Assembly: GCF_000380565.1 (NCBI RefSeq)
Contig: NZ_AQYJ01000017.1
Location: 1-56,218 of the forward strand
Source: Microbulbifer variabilis ATCC 700307
GTDB lineage: Bacteria > Pseudomonadota > Gammaproteobacteria > Pseudomonadales > Cellvibrionaceae
DNA: 56,218 nt
Reading direction: 5' to 3'
The notes under the pieces were generated by a model. It was not told the origin of the DNA. It worked only from the letters and a program-made list of their open reading frames with translations, and did not search any database. The first letter of the stretch is position 1; every line of letters begins with the position of its first letter. Shown here piece by piece: positions 42,772-51,571 of this stretch. The position numbers and the translations under genes are program-made.

Positions 42772-42909
42772 TAACGCCGCCGGCAGGGGCAGCTTACCTT
42801 GTGCACGTGTTGCACGAAAATGGGAGCATAGCGACCCGCGCACCACGTGCACAAGGTAAGCTGCCCCGCGGAGGGCCGAAGGCCCGAAGCATCTTGCCCG
42901 GCATTGTTA
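42772..42909 (-). repeat. attC site, long type
   Basis: TAACGCCGCCGG...CGGCATTGTTA; arms GGGGCAGCTTACCTTGTGCA and its complement: one of the most perfect long hairpins in the window. Confidence 0.9.
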
Positions 42910-43221
42910 TACGTTGGGCCTGATACTCAGACTAAAAATCGTATCAACCTCTTCTCTAAACTCCGGAATTCCAAAATAGACAACTACGACTATTAGGGAT
43001 ACCGAAATGAACGCGCCAAGCAAAGAAAACCAATAGTAGCGAAGGAATGGTTTTCCTTTCTCTGTTAAAAAATTACCTGAAAATAGAAACAATCCAGCTG
43101 CTCGGATGAACCAACTATTACTACATTCTTCATTCAGTAAACGAAACAAAATCACAAAGTTGGAGATGAGACACACCAGAAATGCGCTGCTTAAAATTGT
43201 CAATAGTACGTTTGTAATCAT
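42907..43221 (-). CDS. Cassette membrane protein
   Basis: 104 residues, helices LLTILSSAFLVCLISNFVIL, WFIRAAGLFLFSGNFL and FSLLGAFISVSLIVVVVYFG. No family recognised. Confidence 0.65.
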   Translation of the reverse strand: MITNVLLTILSSAFLVCLISNFVILFRLLNEECSNSWFIRAAGLFLFSGNFLTEKGKPFLRYYWFSLLGAFISVSLIVVVVYFGIPEFREEVDTIFSLSIRPNV

Positions 43222-43231
43222 ACTCTACGTA

Positions 43232-43297
43232 TAACGCTCGCATTTGTGGCTGGTTTGGAGCGCAGCGGAAAACCAGTCCGACAACATGCACTTGTTA
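43232..43297 (-). repeat. attC site
   Basis: TAACGCTCGCATTTG...ATGCACTTGTTA; arms GCTGGTTTGGAGCGC. Confidence 0.85.
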
Positions 43298-43303
43298 GGT
43301 GAT

Positions 43304-43693
43304 TCACTCAAGTGTAAGGTCATTTGATTTACCGAAAGCACCACATAGACAACATCCTTCCGGATACCAAAATACTTGCAAGAATGGAATATGCCCTTCA
43401 ATCTTTTTTAGCTCGAAAGTAGAAACATACTCAGTACCTTTTTCTTTTAAATGAACTCTTTTTGAATATTCACCGAATCTGTGCTCAGAATTAGCCGGAT
43501 AGTACTCTACAGTTGCTTCAGCTCCGTAATTTAAACCCTCAGCACTCATAGAAATAGTCGTCTGAAACGTATTCGATGCAACTTTTTCTACCTTGATGAG
43601 CTTATCAAACTCAGGCCCCATTTTAGGGGCACTACAGGCGAACGCCAAACTAGAAGCAAATAGAAATACAAGACTGATAAGAACTTGATTCAT
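43304..43693 (-). CDS. Exported cassette protein
   Basis: 129 residues with a signal peptide (MNQVLISLVFLFASSLAFAC); the Cys could be lipidated (LAFAC). Beta-rich, with a C-terminal Cys cluster WYPEGCCLCGAFG, unusual for an exported protein and possibly metal-binding or disulfide-linked. Unknown function. Confidence 0.65.
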   Translation of the reverse strand: MNQVLISLVFLFASSLAFACSAPKMGPEFDKLIKVEKVASNTFQTTISMSAEGLNYGAEATVEYYPANSEHRFGEYSKRVHLKEKGTEYVSTFELKKIEGHIPFLQVFWYPEGCCLCGAFGKSNDLTLE

Positions 43694-43704
43694 AGTTATT
43701 CACC

Positions 43705-43769
43705 TAACGCACAAAGTAGGACGTCCCGCGGAGGCCCGAAGGGCCGTAGCAAACTACCTGTGATTGTTA
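43705..43769 (-). repeat. attC site
   Basis: TAACGCACAAAGTAG...GTGATTGTTA. Confidence 0.8.
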
Positions 43770-44105
43770 TGCAGTGGCAGCACTGAGCAGGAGATAGAAC
43801 AGGGTATCTACCGCTACTACTACAAGCAAAACCAGTAAGCCATAAAGTGCCGACTGCTTCCATGAAAGCTCGAACTGAAGCCGCAACATGAGTGTTGGCA
43901 CGATAAAGTACAGCGCTACCAGGGCGACCAGAAATTGCTGATTAATTCCAGCTATGCCCGTACCAATTGTTGCCAGAAAAATCAGCAATTCAGGAACAAG
44001 AACAAAGGCAATAGAGGTAAACCCATCTAAGCCACGATCTTTACCCCGCTCAAATAACTTCAATAGGCCGAAAACAATACCGCTGGCCAATAATGCTTGA
44101 ATCAT
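43767..44105 (-). CDS. Cassette membrane protein
   Basis: 112 residues, four helices (MIQALLASGIVFGLLKLFER, VLVPELLIFLATIGTGIAGI, FLVALVALYFIVPTLMLRLQ, LYGLLVLLVVVAVDTLFYLL). No family recognised. Confidence 0.65.
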   Translation of the reverse strand: MIQALLASGIVFGLLKLFERGKDRGLDGFTSIAFVLVPELLIFLATIGTGIAGINQQFLVALVALYFIVPTLMLRLQFELSWKQSALYGLLVLLVVVAVDTLFYLLLSAATA

Positions 44106-44133
44106 TTTTTTCCTCGATTACTGATTTTACTGC

Positions 44134-44400
44134 ATAACAGTTAATTCAAAAGAAGCTTCTTTATATCACCCTGCTATATAATTCTTGGCCCCACCTTCCT
44201 GAAAAACGAAATAAAGCCTATTAAATCAATAGGTTAGCTTAAATTGGCACAAGTTTACAAAAATAGATATAAAGCAGCGTCTTTATATCTCTGTATTTTC
44301 GCTGCTTTATATCACTTTGGGAACCCTATATATTTCAATTAGTTACCCATTTTCACCCAGAAATAGAAGAAGCTGCTGCTGATCTTTGTCACCAAATGCA
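44134..44400. repeat. AT-rich spacer repeated at 46155
   Basis: Begins TAACAGT, then CTTCTTTATATCACCCTG and TTTGGGAACCCTATA..TTTTCACC. The same order of words occurs at 46155-46320. In both cases a head-tail adaptor gene or relic follows. It contains no gene. Confidence 0.55.
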
Positions 44401-44414
44401 TAAGTGTGTATTTT

Positions 44415-44708
44415 TCAACCGTCCACCTGCACCCTCCGCACGATGCCATCATCTTCCAGCAGCTTACGCACCTTGTGTTCCACACTGTTAAAGCTGATTA
44501 AGGCATCCGGGCTGTGAGACCCAACCTCACTAATCAGCAGGCTGAACTCATCACGCGGCGTTCGCACCCGATCATCAGCAAAGTCATCAATACTCTTATC
44601 GGGTATCACGCGGCACTCTATAGGCTCAGCGCCGCTACCATCGTCATAGGTAGCGGGCTTACCCCATTTACGAAACGCCCGCTCTGCGGCTCTTTGGTCC
44701 AGGTCCAT
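44415..44708 (-). CDS. Phage head-tail joining/adaptor protein, copy 1
   Basis: 97 residues, MDLDQRAAERAFRKWGKPAT, YDDGSGAEPIECRVIPDKSI, ending VRKLLEDDGIVRRVQVDG. It is the complete version of two damaged copies at 46363 and 47377. It belongs to the small head-tail joining proteins that follow the decoration gene in lambda-like morphogenesis operons. Intact here although its phage is not. Confidence 0.7.
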   Translation of the reverse strand: MDLDQRAAERAFRKWGKPATYDDGSGAEPIECRVIPDKSIDDFADDRVRTPRDEFSLLISEVGSHSPDALISFNSVEHKVRKLLEDDGIVRRVQVDG

Positions 44709-44713
44709 AAATC

Positions 44714-44800
44714 ACCTAGGCCTTCACTGTGCCAGGTGCTTCGGTGAACTTCACCGCTAAGCTAGTAGTTCCATTTCTGGCTGGCTCTGCGACAGGGGGT
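44714..44800 (-). pseudogene. DUF2190 decoration protein, 3' relic
   Basis: Reads NGTTSLAVKFTEAPGTVKA then TAG, matching the end of 47664-48035 (VTSLAVKFTGVPGTVKV). Confidence 0.6.
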
Positions 44801-44813
44801 AATCGAGTAGAGT

Positions 44814-44960
44814 TCACTGTAAATAGAATTTGTCGCACTTATCAAGCTCCTCCTCAAGATTCAGAATACGTTCCTGCTTTATCGTAAGCTCATAGGCAAA
44901 AGCATTAGCATTTATGTAAGCTGATATAGAAATGAGAAAGAATATGAAGAGTACCCGCAT
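44814..44960 (-). CDS. Small exported cassette protein
   Basis: 48 residues: MRVLFIFFLISISAYINANA is a signal peptide, followed by FAYELTIKQERILNLEEELD and KCDKFYLQ. Its attC on the lower side is missing, replaced by the phage decoration relic. Too short for family assignment. Confidence 0.5.
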   Translation of the reverse strand: MRVLFIFFLISISAYINANAFAYELTIKQERILNLEEELDKCDKFYLQ

Positions 44961-44979
44961 TTTAAATATCCTTGATGCC

Positions 44980-45066
44980 TAACACCGTGAAATACGGCGG
45001 ACTAAGCGTGGCGTGCGCCGTCCGGTAGCGCGCTGTAGAGATGGAACGAGCATCATCAACTTGTTA
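44980..45066 (-). repeat. attC site
   Basis: TAACACCGTG...ATCAACTTGTTA; arms GGCGGACTAAGCGTGGCG. Confidence 0.8.
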
Positions 45067-45834
45067 ATTTTTGTGCAGAGACAAAAATTGTTTCAGAATC
45101 ATACCTACCAATTCTGGTGACTCCTGATGAGAAGCGTGCTCCGTAAATGGAATATTGGCAAAACTGGCATCAGGTATTTTTGCCTTCAGCGCAACAGCCT
45201 CATCTAATGAGAAAAGGAAATCATTGTCACCTCGAATAATTAAGGTCGGACACTTTATTCTTTCGACCAGGCCCCATGGATAACCGGCCCCTGTAGTATC
45301 AAGCCACACTTTTTTTACTGATTCTACAAGGCTCTTGAAATCCGGGTTGGGATTGGAAGCATTATAGGACTCCACATCTACAGGAAAGCTTTCACTCCAA
45401 AACTCAGCAGTCAGGCCACCCAGGGCCTCGATAGATGGGTCATTAGCCTCCAATCGCCATTGCGAACCAAGTGTGACTAAGCAAACAACATTTTTTGATT
45501 GTTGCGCCGCCAACCGGTAGCCCACAATTCCGCCATCACTAAAACCAAATATTGAATACCGTTTAACGCCTAAATGAGAAAGCACTTCTTGGATATCTCT
45601 TTCATATTGAGCATAACTCAACGAGGGCCCTGCTAATGGTGACCTTCCATGACCACGAAGATCGATACTAATCAAATGAAAGTCCGGAGCAATATATTCA
45701 TGCAAAGGAGCTAGGTCTTTCCCCGAACCTAAGCCTCCATGCAACATTAGTAGCGGCTCACCATTTGGATTACCAGATAGTTCGTAAAAAATTGGTGATC
45801 CACAGATTTCTATGTAACCACTTTTTTCAATCAT
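45064..45834 (-). CDS. Alpha/beta hydrolase
   Basis: 256 residues from MIEKSGYIEICGSPIFYELS. Oxyanion LHGGLGSGKDL, nucleophile elbow GFSDGG, Asp in RGDNDFLFS, His in PFTEHASHQ: a complete catalytic triad. RGHGRSPLAG is the usual HGxGxS strand. Cytoplasmic esterase, lipase or haloalkane-dehalogenase-like enzyme; substrate unknown. The stop forms part of the attC, so it is a cassette with a real enzyme. Confidence 0.85.
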   Translation of the reverse strand: MIEKSGYIEICGSPIFYELSGNPNGEPLLMLHGGLGSGKDLAPLHEYIAPDFHLISIDLRGHGRSPLAGPSLSYAQYERDIQEVLSHLGVKRYSIFGFSDGGIVGYRLAAQQSKNVVCLVTLGSQWRLEANDPSIEALGGLTAEFWSESFPVDVESYNASNPNPDFKSLVESVKKVWLDTTGAGYPWGLVERIKCPTLIIRGDNDFLFSLDEAVALKAKIPDASFANIPFTEHASHQESPELVGMILKQFLSLHKN

Positions 45835-45985
45835 CAAAACTCTCCAACTATATATCAATCTTTGACCTGCTAAGCCCTCTTAGCAACCAATGGCCGATGA
45901 AATGCAAAATACTTTTGCCTGCCTCTCGACCGATTATTAAATAGAACTTCCTCCATAATCTGGGAGGCTTCAGTTTCTCTTTCAA
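45835..45985. other. Spacer
   Basis: No gene seen between the hydrolase and a small phage-region ORF; no attC upstream of the hydrolase either. Confidence 0.3.
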
Positions 45986-46147
45986 TTATTTCACCAATAC
46001 ACTCCACTCTTCATTCTTGGGTTTATAACATTCCCACACGAACATAAAATCAAATCTGTCACCGTACCTAAGCAATCTTGCAGGAATTCCTTTAAGGTGC
46101 CTATGAATTTCTACTGCTACCGTTTTGGCCCACTCTTGTTCTTTCAC
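45986..46147 (-). CDS. Small hypothetical protein
   Basis: 53 residues, GTG start with AGGAGAG nine bases before it: MKEQEWAKTVAVEIHRHLKG, LRYGDRFDFMFVWECYKPKN. Soluble, charged. It lies between cassette DNA and the repeated phage spacer at 46155. Confidence 0.5.
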   Translation of the reverse strand: MKEQEWAKTVAVEIHRHLKGIPARLLRYGDRFDFMFVWECYKPKNEEWSVLVK

Positions 46148-46154
46148 TTTCTCT

Positions 46155-46320
46155 CCTGTGACTTAACAGTGAGTTCAAGAGAAATTTCTTTATATCACCC
46201 TGTTTTATATCAGTTTGGGGCCCTATAAATATCAATAGATCACTGATTTTCACCGATAAGAAGAAGTGCCTTTTGATCTTTGTTATTAAAAGCACGACTG
46301 TATATTTTTTACTCCACGCC
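46155..46320. repeat. AT-rich spacer, second copy
   Basis: TTAACAGTGAGTTCAAGAGA...TTTATATCACCCTGTTTTAT...TTTTCACC; corresponds to 44134-44360. Confidence 0.5.
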
Positions 46321-46362
46321 AGTCTCCCTTAATATCCCCAAAACCAAAGATCTCTGGGTTTC

Positions 46363-46560
46363 AACTATCCACCTGTACCCGCCATATAACTCCATCATCC
46401 GGCAACCGCTTGCGCACTGTATAATCCACACCACCAAGGGTAATTAGAGTTGTAGCCACCACTTCATTTACCAGTAGACCCAACTCGATGCGCTGCAAAC
46501 AAGAGATTTTCCGCCGCCTCCATCACTACTGGAAGTTGACCTCCCCCATCAATGGTTGCA
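46363..46560 (-). pseudogene. Head-tail adaptor relic, copy 2
   Basis: Reads LGLLVNEVVATTLITLGGVD, YTVRKRLPDDGVIWRVQVDS then stop. Homologous to the C-terminal half of 44415-44708. The 5' half is shifted or lost. Confidence 0.55.
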
Positions 46561-46564
46561 AAAC

Positions 46565-47200
46565 CTACTTATTATTACCCTGGGTATTCATTATTGCTTC
46601 AAACAGCTTTACTCTTCTTTGCCACTGAAGACTATTCACACCAAGACTCTTAGCATACATATCTTTTGCCTTTAGATGGAACCCCATCGCTTCATCCATT
46701 TTGTTTTTGCGTGCAAGCATACGAGCAATTCCTGCTAAGTCAGCAGCTATAAACGAAAGTCGCGCATCTTCAATTTTTAATTTTCTCTCTAAGGAACTCC
46801 TATACAACAATTCCGAACGCTCATAATTCTCCAACAATTCCTCAGTTCTTGCCAGGTTACTTTCTATTAAAACTATATCACCATCATCCGATTGCTCTTT
46901 CGTACTCAAAATTTCGTAGGCTTGAGTTAATAAAACTCTGGCTTCATCAGACTTATTATTTAGATTCTTTGCGGACGCCAAATTATTCATCTGTATAACA
47001 AGCCAATCAGGACTAACTGACGAGCCCTCCCACATTTCATTTAATACTTTTTGATGGTAGTTTTCAGCCAGCACGAATTCCCCATGATTTTGGTGCTTTG
47101 CAGCAACTTTAATTGTATTTAGATATGCTCTTTGGGAAGGAACCTGGGAACAACCAACCATTAATACTGATACAATCAGGAAAACCTGAAAAATTTCATG
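46565..47200 (-). pseudogene. TPR-like lipoprotein, start region damaged
   Basis: The open frame starts at ATG 47161 (MVGCSQVPSQRAYLN), but this ATG is inside a lipobox (FQVFLIVSVLMVGC), so the true start is upstream. The frame stays open to about 47200 without ATG or GTG, while ATGAAATTTTTCAGG at 47188 is one base out of frame. Mature protein has TPR-like helical repeats (VLAENYHQKVLNEMW, QMNNLASAKNLNNKSDEARV, IESNLARTEELLENYERSEL, DLAGIARMLARKNKMDEAMG). A one-base indel or sequencing error is likely. Confidence 0.55.
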
Positions 47201-47376
47201 AGGAGCACCTAAATTTTATATTGATTTGTTTTTCTAGATTTTCTCCTGAATTAATCAGAATAAAAAAGCTTTATTATTTGACCCATTAAGTTAAATAAAA
47301 AAATTGGTTGATGAGCAGTTTAAATTCTTTCCTTTATACACTTTATGTGACTATGTCGATTTATACAATTATTTAA
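47201..47376. other. Spacer, nothing recognised
   Basis: AT-r​ich; no gene seen. Confidence 0.3.
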
Positions 47377-47656
47377 CCTACCACCTGCACCCGCCTCACA
47401 ATCCCATCATCCTCCAATAAAGTACTCACCTGGTACTCTTTACCAGCGTGGTAAATCAGATCCCCCACGCTATGGGTCCCAACCTCACCGACCAGTAACG
47501 GGGTATCCGCACACGTCCCTCATCCTCGAACTCGTCAATCTCCCGCTCAAAAATCACCTTGCAATCAATAGGTTCAGCACCGCTACCGTCTGTATAGGTA
47601 GCGGGCTTACCCCATTTACGAAATGCGCGCTCTGTGGCTCTTTGGTCCAGGTCCAT
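47377..47656 (-). pseudogene. Head-tail adaptor, copy 3, frameshifted
   Basis: MDLDQRATERAFRKWGKPAT, YTDGSGAEPIDCKVIFEREI are intact; a shift after RIP moves the rest (LLVGEVGTHSVGDLIYHAGK, STLLEDDGIVRRVQVVG) to another frame. It follows the decoration gene, the native order. Confidence 0.65.
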
Positions 47657-47663
47657 AAATCAC

Positions 47664-48035
47664 CTAGACCTTCACGGTGCCCGGCACCCCGGTAAACTTG
47701 ACTGCTAGGCTGGTAACGCCATCACCGGCAGACTCTGCGGCAAAGGCGGTGGGGCCGGTGATATCGCCGGTTGCGGCTGTTGCGGCGCTGTTATTAAAGG
47801 CTGCTACGGATACATCCCAGGTGAGGGTTTCCCCCTGCCTGATCTCTGCGGCGGATACCTTGGGCACTATAAAAACGCCTTCAATAGCGATCTCACCAGA
47901 TGCGCCCACGGCGATATCATCCATCGCCACACCCAGTACTGCGCCTACTGCTAGCACCCGGCCAGAGGTAATTACCGCGCTAGTGCTATTGGTGTAATCC
48001 AGCATGCGCCCGTCTTGTACAAAATTAGTAGCCAT
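47664..48035 (-). CDS. DUF2190 capsid decoration/cement protein
   Basis: 123 residues from MATNFVQDGRMLDYTNSTSA; features VITSGRVLAVGAVLGVAMDD, GEIAIEGVFIVPKVSAAEIR, TLTWDVSVAAFN, TGDITGPTAFAAESAGDG. This is the DUF2190 family, which decorates capsids of Mu- and lambda-like phages. An upstream in-frame start (48071) lacks support. Intact. Confidence 0.8.
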   Translation of the reverse strand: MATNFVQDGRMLDYTNSTSAVITSGRVLAVGAVLGVAMDDIAVGASGEIAIEGVFIVPKVSAAEIRQGETLTWDVSVAAFNNSAATAATGDITGPTAFAAESAGDGVTSLAVKFTGVPGTVKV

Positions 48036-48133
48036 TCTCTTTCTCTCAATTGAGTAAATTACTGAAAGCAAAAAGGCCGCTATGTGCAGCCCTTTTCGGA
48101 TTTTTTAAGGTTTGGTTCGGTTTGAGCTGGGTA

Positions 48134-50177
48134 TTAGTTCTTGGGTGTTTTCACCATGCCTTTTGCGTCCCAAGCTTTGGCTGCGGCATCGAGGCGTACT
48201 TTGAACTCCACCCCGTCGGTACTCCAGCCGTTTTGCTGTTCCAGCACTGGAGCTTGCTGGCCGTCCAGGTAAAGCACTTCGATAGTGTCTTGCGCTACCG
48301 GATCGGCATTGAGGTACCAACCATTGTGTCCGCTAAGGCGACCATCGGAGATCACACTGGCAATATTGCGCACGCTGTTGGGCACAGTGTTGGACTTCTC
48401 AGCAGCACCCACTTCAAACCCTGACTCTAGGGCAACCTTTGCAGCACCCTCGTCGGCGATATCACACAATAGGAATTTGGGGCGAATATTCAGGAAGGCG
48501 GTGCCGTCCTTCTGCTTGCCCATCAAAACTCGTGCGGCGTCGATGCTGGCGGTGTTGATACCAGACTTGGTGGCGAGGTTGCCATGATCGGCATGGAACA
48601 GGGCTTTGCCATCGGCCATTTGTGGGTTGTTGAGCAGGATACTAAACACCAGGTCTCCAACGGTGCGTACGGCGGCGAGGCCCAATTTTTTGTGGGATTC
48701 GGGTGAAGGCTCCGAGGTCGTCATTAATAATTGCTTGACAGTTAATGGAGAACATTTCCCCGTAGGTGGCCAGTGCGGCTGTTTCGGCACGCTCTCCGAT
48801 ACTCACATATTTAAATTCTGCCCCGGGGGCCACTTGACGTAGAGAGGGGAAGGTACCGAGGTCGGTGCGGGTCGCTATCTTAAAGTCACTCAAGTTGCCG
48901 GTGGCGGTAAACTGCGGAAAGACTTCTGTCGCTTCCGAATACCCTTTCAGCATGGATTTATTGGCAATATTGCCGAGGACAGTCGCGAAGTCACCAGAGC
49001 TATGGGTAAACGCTGCGGCGACTACACCCATTTTATCCAGGCCCGCTAAATTCTGGCCGTGGGCATGCATTAACATGCGGACAATTTCCAGCATGGTATA
49101 GCCTGCCAGGCTGTTACCTTCGGTGCGCTTTTCGCCGAGGGCGCGCATGGCAATGGCATTTTCTGCATTGGCTTTAATGCGTTTAATACCCTCACCTTCC
49201 TGCACGACCACACTGTAGCTTTGTTCTGGGGTTGGGGTTTGATTACCCAGGGCTGTAAGCAGCTTGTCTTTGGCGCCCTGCACTGAGCAGTCCATATCAT
49301 CCAGGCAGGATTACATTAGGGTGCTGTGTGCTTCGAAGCCCTTAAAAACGGCTTTGATATCGTCTTTGCGTTTTTTCTCATCGGTTACAAATTGTGCTCT
49401 GGCATCGGCGGCAATCTGGGCTTTCATTTCCGGGGTGACCTCGATCGCAGCGGTTGCAGCTGGCGTGGTGGAGGTGGTTGTGGTCATGGCTTGCGTCTCC
49501 TTGGTTTTGGGTGGGTTGTCTGCAACCGCAGGCGGGAATCTAAATTCAGTGGGCCCCTGAATAACCAATGCACTATTAGCTTGCGGGGTATGTTTGAATT
49601 GGTTTAAGTGATCAGCACTGAAGCTTGCAGCCATCTCCACTGCTTCTGTGGTATCGGTAGCAAAGCCGGCTTCCACTGCCTCTGCGCCGGTATACCAGGT
49701 CTCGTCATCCATCACTTGGCTGATTTCCTCATCGGACATGCCGGTGCGCGAGGAGTACAGACTTTTCATGGTGGTTTTGACTTTGGCCAACAGGCTCTTG
49801 GTTTTTTCCAGGGCACGCTCGCCACCACGAACACCCGCACTGGGGTTGTGCACCATGTAATAGGCGTTCTCGGCAATATGGACGGTATCCCCGGCCAGAG
49901 CGATCACACTGCCCATACTGGCTGCAATGCCTTCAATCCAGGTTTCCACCTCGGCTTTGTGATCTTTCAGCAGGTTGTATATGGCGGTACCGTCGAACAC
50001 ATCCCCACCGGGGCAGTTAATGTGCAGATTGATCTTGCTGACATCCCCGAGTGCTTTGAGATCTCGGGCAAAATCTTTTGTGGTCAACTCCCAGTAGCCG
50101 ATGGAGTCGTACAGATAGATATCGGCTTCCGTGTTATTTGCGGCAGCGGTAATGCTGTACCAAGATTTTTTGGGCAT
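48134..50177 (-). pseudogene. ClpP protease-major capsid fusion, two lesions
   Basis: Front part: MPKKSWYSITAAANNTEADI, NCPGGDVFDGTAIYNLL, EGIAASMGSVIALAGDTVHI (Ser nucleophile), YMVHNPSAGVRGG (His): a ClpP-type prohead protease. A linker (MTTTTSTTPAATAAIEVTPE) leads to the gpT-like capsid part (TEGNSLAGYTMLEIVRMLMH, ALATYGEMFSINCQAIINDD, LAAVRTVGDLVFSILLNNPQ, SGHNGWYLNADPVAQDTIEV). TAA follows HSTLM at 49311 in frame with SCLDDMDC. A one-base gain in an A run near 48688 shifts the rest. Intact relatives are single polypeptides that cleave themselves. Confidence 0.8.
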
Positions 50178-50186
50178 CGCTGCCTC

Positions 50187-50703
50187 CTATTCAGGTTCAG
50201 ATTGAGATTCAGGCTCAGGCTCAGCTTGTTGTGGGGGAACAGCGGTGCGTTTGGTTGGGGTGGTGATCTTGTTTTCTCGCAGCTTTCTTTGCCAGGCAGC
50301 GGTCTGCTTAATCACATCGTCAGGCTTCTTGCCGCGCCGACGAATGGTCTGCTGTGGGCTGGCCAGAACATTTTCCAGTAGGGTTTCATCGGCGCTGGCT
50401 TCATGGGCTGGATTAATCCAGGGCATCACCGGGGTAATAAAATCGACGTGCATCAGGGTTGCGGGGTCCACATCAGCGGACACTTGAAAGGCGTCTGCTA
50501 AGACCCATTTGCACCCAGCGCCTGGTGACCGGCTCTACAATCTCCTCACAGAATTCCAGGCTGAGGGTTTCGTAGTTTGTCCATTGCTCTACTAATTCCT
50601 GGCGCTGAGAACTGTAGGTGCCGTTGTAGTTTTTGCTAATGCTGCTAAAGCTGGCCATGGTGCCGGCAGCAGTCATACGGTGCATGGTTTCTAAAATACA
50701 CAG
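50187..50703 (-). pseudogene. Lambda-type portal protein, C-terminal part
   Basis: The first frame reads YNGTYSSQRQELVEQWTNYE, FCEEIVEPVTRRWVQMGL; a shift near 50480 leads to VSADVDPATLMHVDFITPVM, PWINPAHEASADETLLENVL and RRGKKPDDVIKQTAAWQRKL, ending in a PEPESQSEPE tail. This is the C-terminal third of a lambda B-type portal. It precedes the ClpP-capsid gene, the normal order. The rest and the terminase are missing. Confidence 0.75.
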
Positions 50704-50762
50704 CATATGAATACAAGAACTCCTCAATCAAGCAAAACTCCTGACCAAACAGCTTTCATTAC

Positions 50763-51497
50763 TCATGCAATCATGTAGTGACTGTAGGTTACCGGCTCTC
50801 GGTGGCCCTTTAAGAACTCCTGCCAGTCATCAGCTGACTGAGACTCTGCATCTAACCAGGTCAATATATGGTCTGTCCCTAAAAAGATTGGGCTTCGATC
50901 ATGCCCGACAGCCTTAACTTCAGGTGCTGGGTCATCAGTAATCAAGGTACATGAAAAGTAACCAACCTCACCTCCCAAAGATTCCCAGTAGTCCCAAAGG
51001 ATAGGTGCCCACATCAAGTCTTTCCCCTTTGGCGTAAACTGGACTTGAGCCTTACTACCCTTGTGTTCGACCCACTCAAAGAAGCTAGTGAACGGCAATA
51101 TTCCATGTTGGTGACCTATCAGAGGCCGCCAAGTTTTTGCTTCAAGCAATTTATCTAGTCGAGCATTATAAAGGCTGTATTTTGTTGCCAGATCCCAAAC
51201 TGAGTTAGACGGGCGTATCGAGTAACGTAGCGGACGCAACCAATTCTTACCCCCATCGCTCACAATGCCTGGAGCAAAGTACCGCGGGTATACACGCTGA
51301 CTAGGCCCCGCTAGCCGGAATTGACTCACCCGGGGTTGCCCCTTTAGTCCCAGCACATGTTTAACTTCATCCTTACTGGAGGACTTTTCCCACTCTTGAT
51401 CTAAACGCAGCTGCTCCCACGACAATCCATCATTCTGGAAATTAATTGGTAGTTCCGAAAGCAATCTATTGCTGGGCACAGCAAAGGAGTAACACAT
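50763..51497 (-). CDS. SRAP (HMCES/YedK-like) protein
   Basis: 244 residues. MCYSFA gives the catalytic Cys2 after Met removal; YNARLDKL carries the NAR motif; GILPFTSFFEWVEHKGSKAQ and VGHDRSPIFLG stand for the FYEW and H-R-P regions. SRAP proteins crosslink to abasic sites in single-stranded DNA and are SOS-linked; phage and plasmid copies are common. A His in VGHDRSP replaces the usual I-H-x-R-M-P arrangement, so active-site details need checking. Frame intact. Confidence 0.85.
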   Translation of the reverse strand: MCYSFAVPSNRLLSELPINFQNDGLSWEQLRLDQEWEKSSSKDEVKHVLGLKGQPRVSQFRLAGPSQRVYPRYFAPGIVSDGGKNWLRPLRYSIRPSNSVWDLATKYSLYNARLDKLLEAKTWRPLIGHQHGILPFTSFFEWVEHKGSKAQVQFTPKGKDLMWAPILWDYWESLGGEVGYFSCTLITDDPAPEVKAVGHDRSPIFLGTDHILTWLDAESQSADDWQEFLKGHREPVTYSHYMIA

Positions 51498-51571
51498 GAG
51501 AGCCCTCTACGCTGCAAGATTCAAGCTGGGTTTGAAAATCTAGCAACAATGATAGCAGGCGTTTAAATCAG

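Noticed and set aside
49608..50381. 257-codon plus-strand frame
   Set aside because: Antisense of the ClpP-capsid gene and portal relic, whose protein families are clear on the minus strand.
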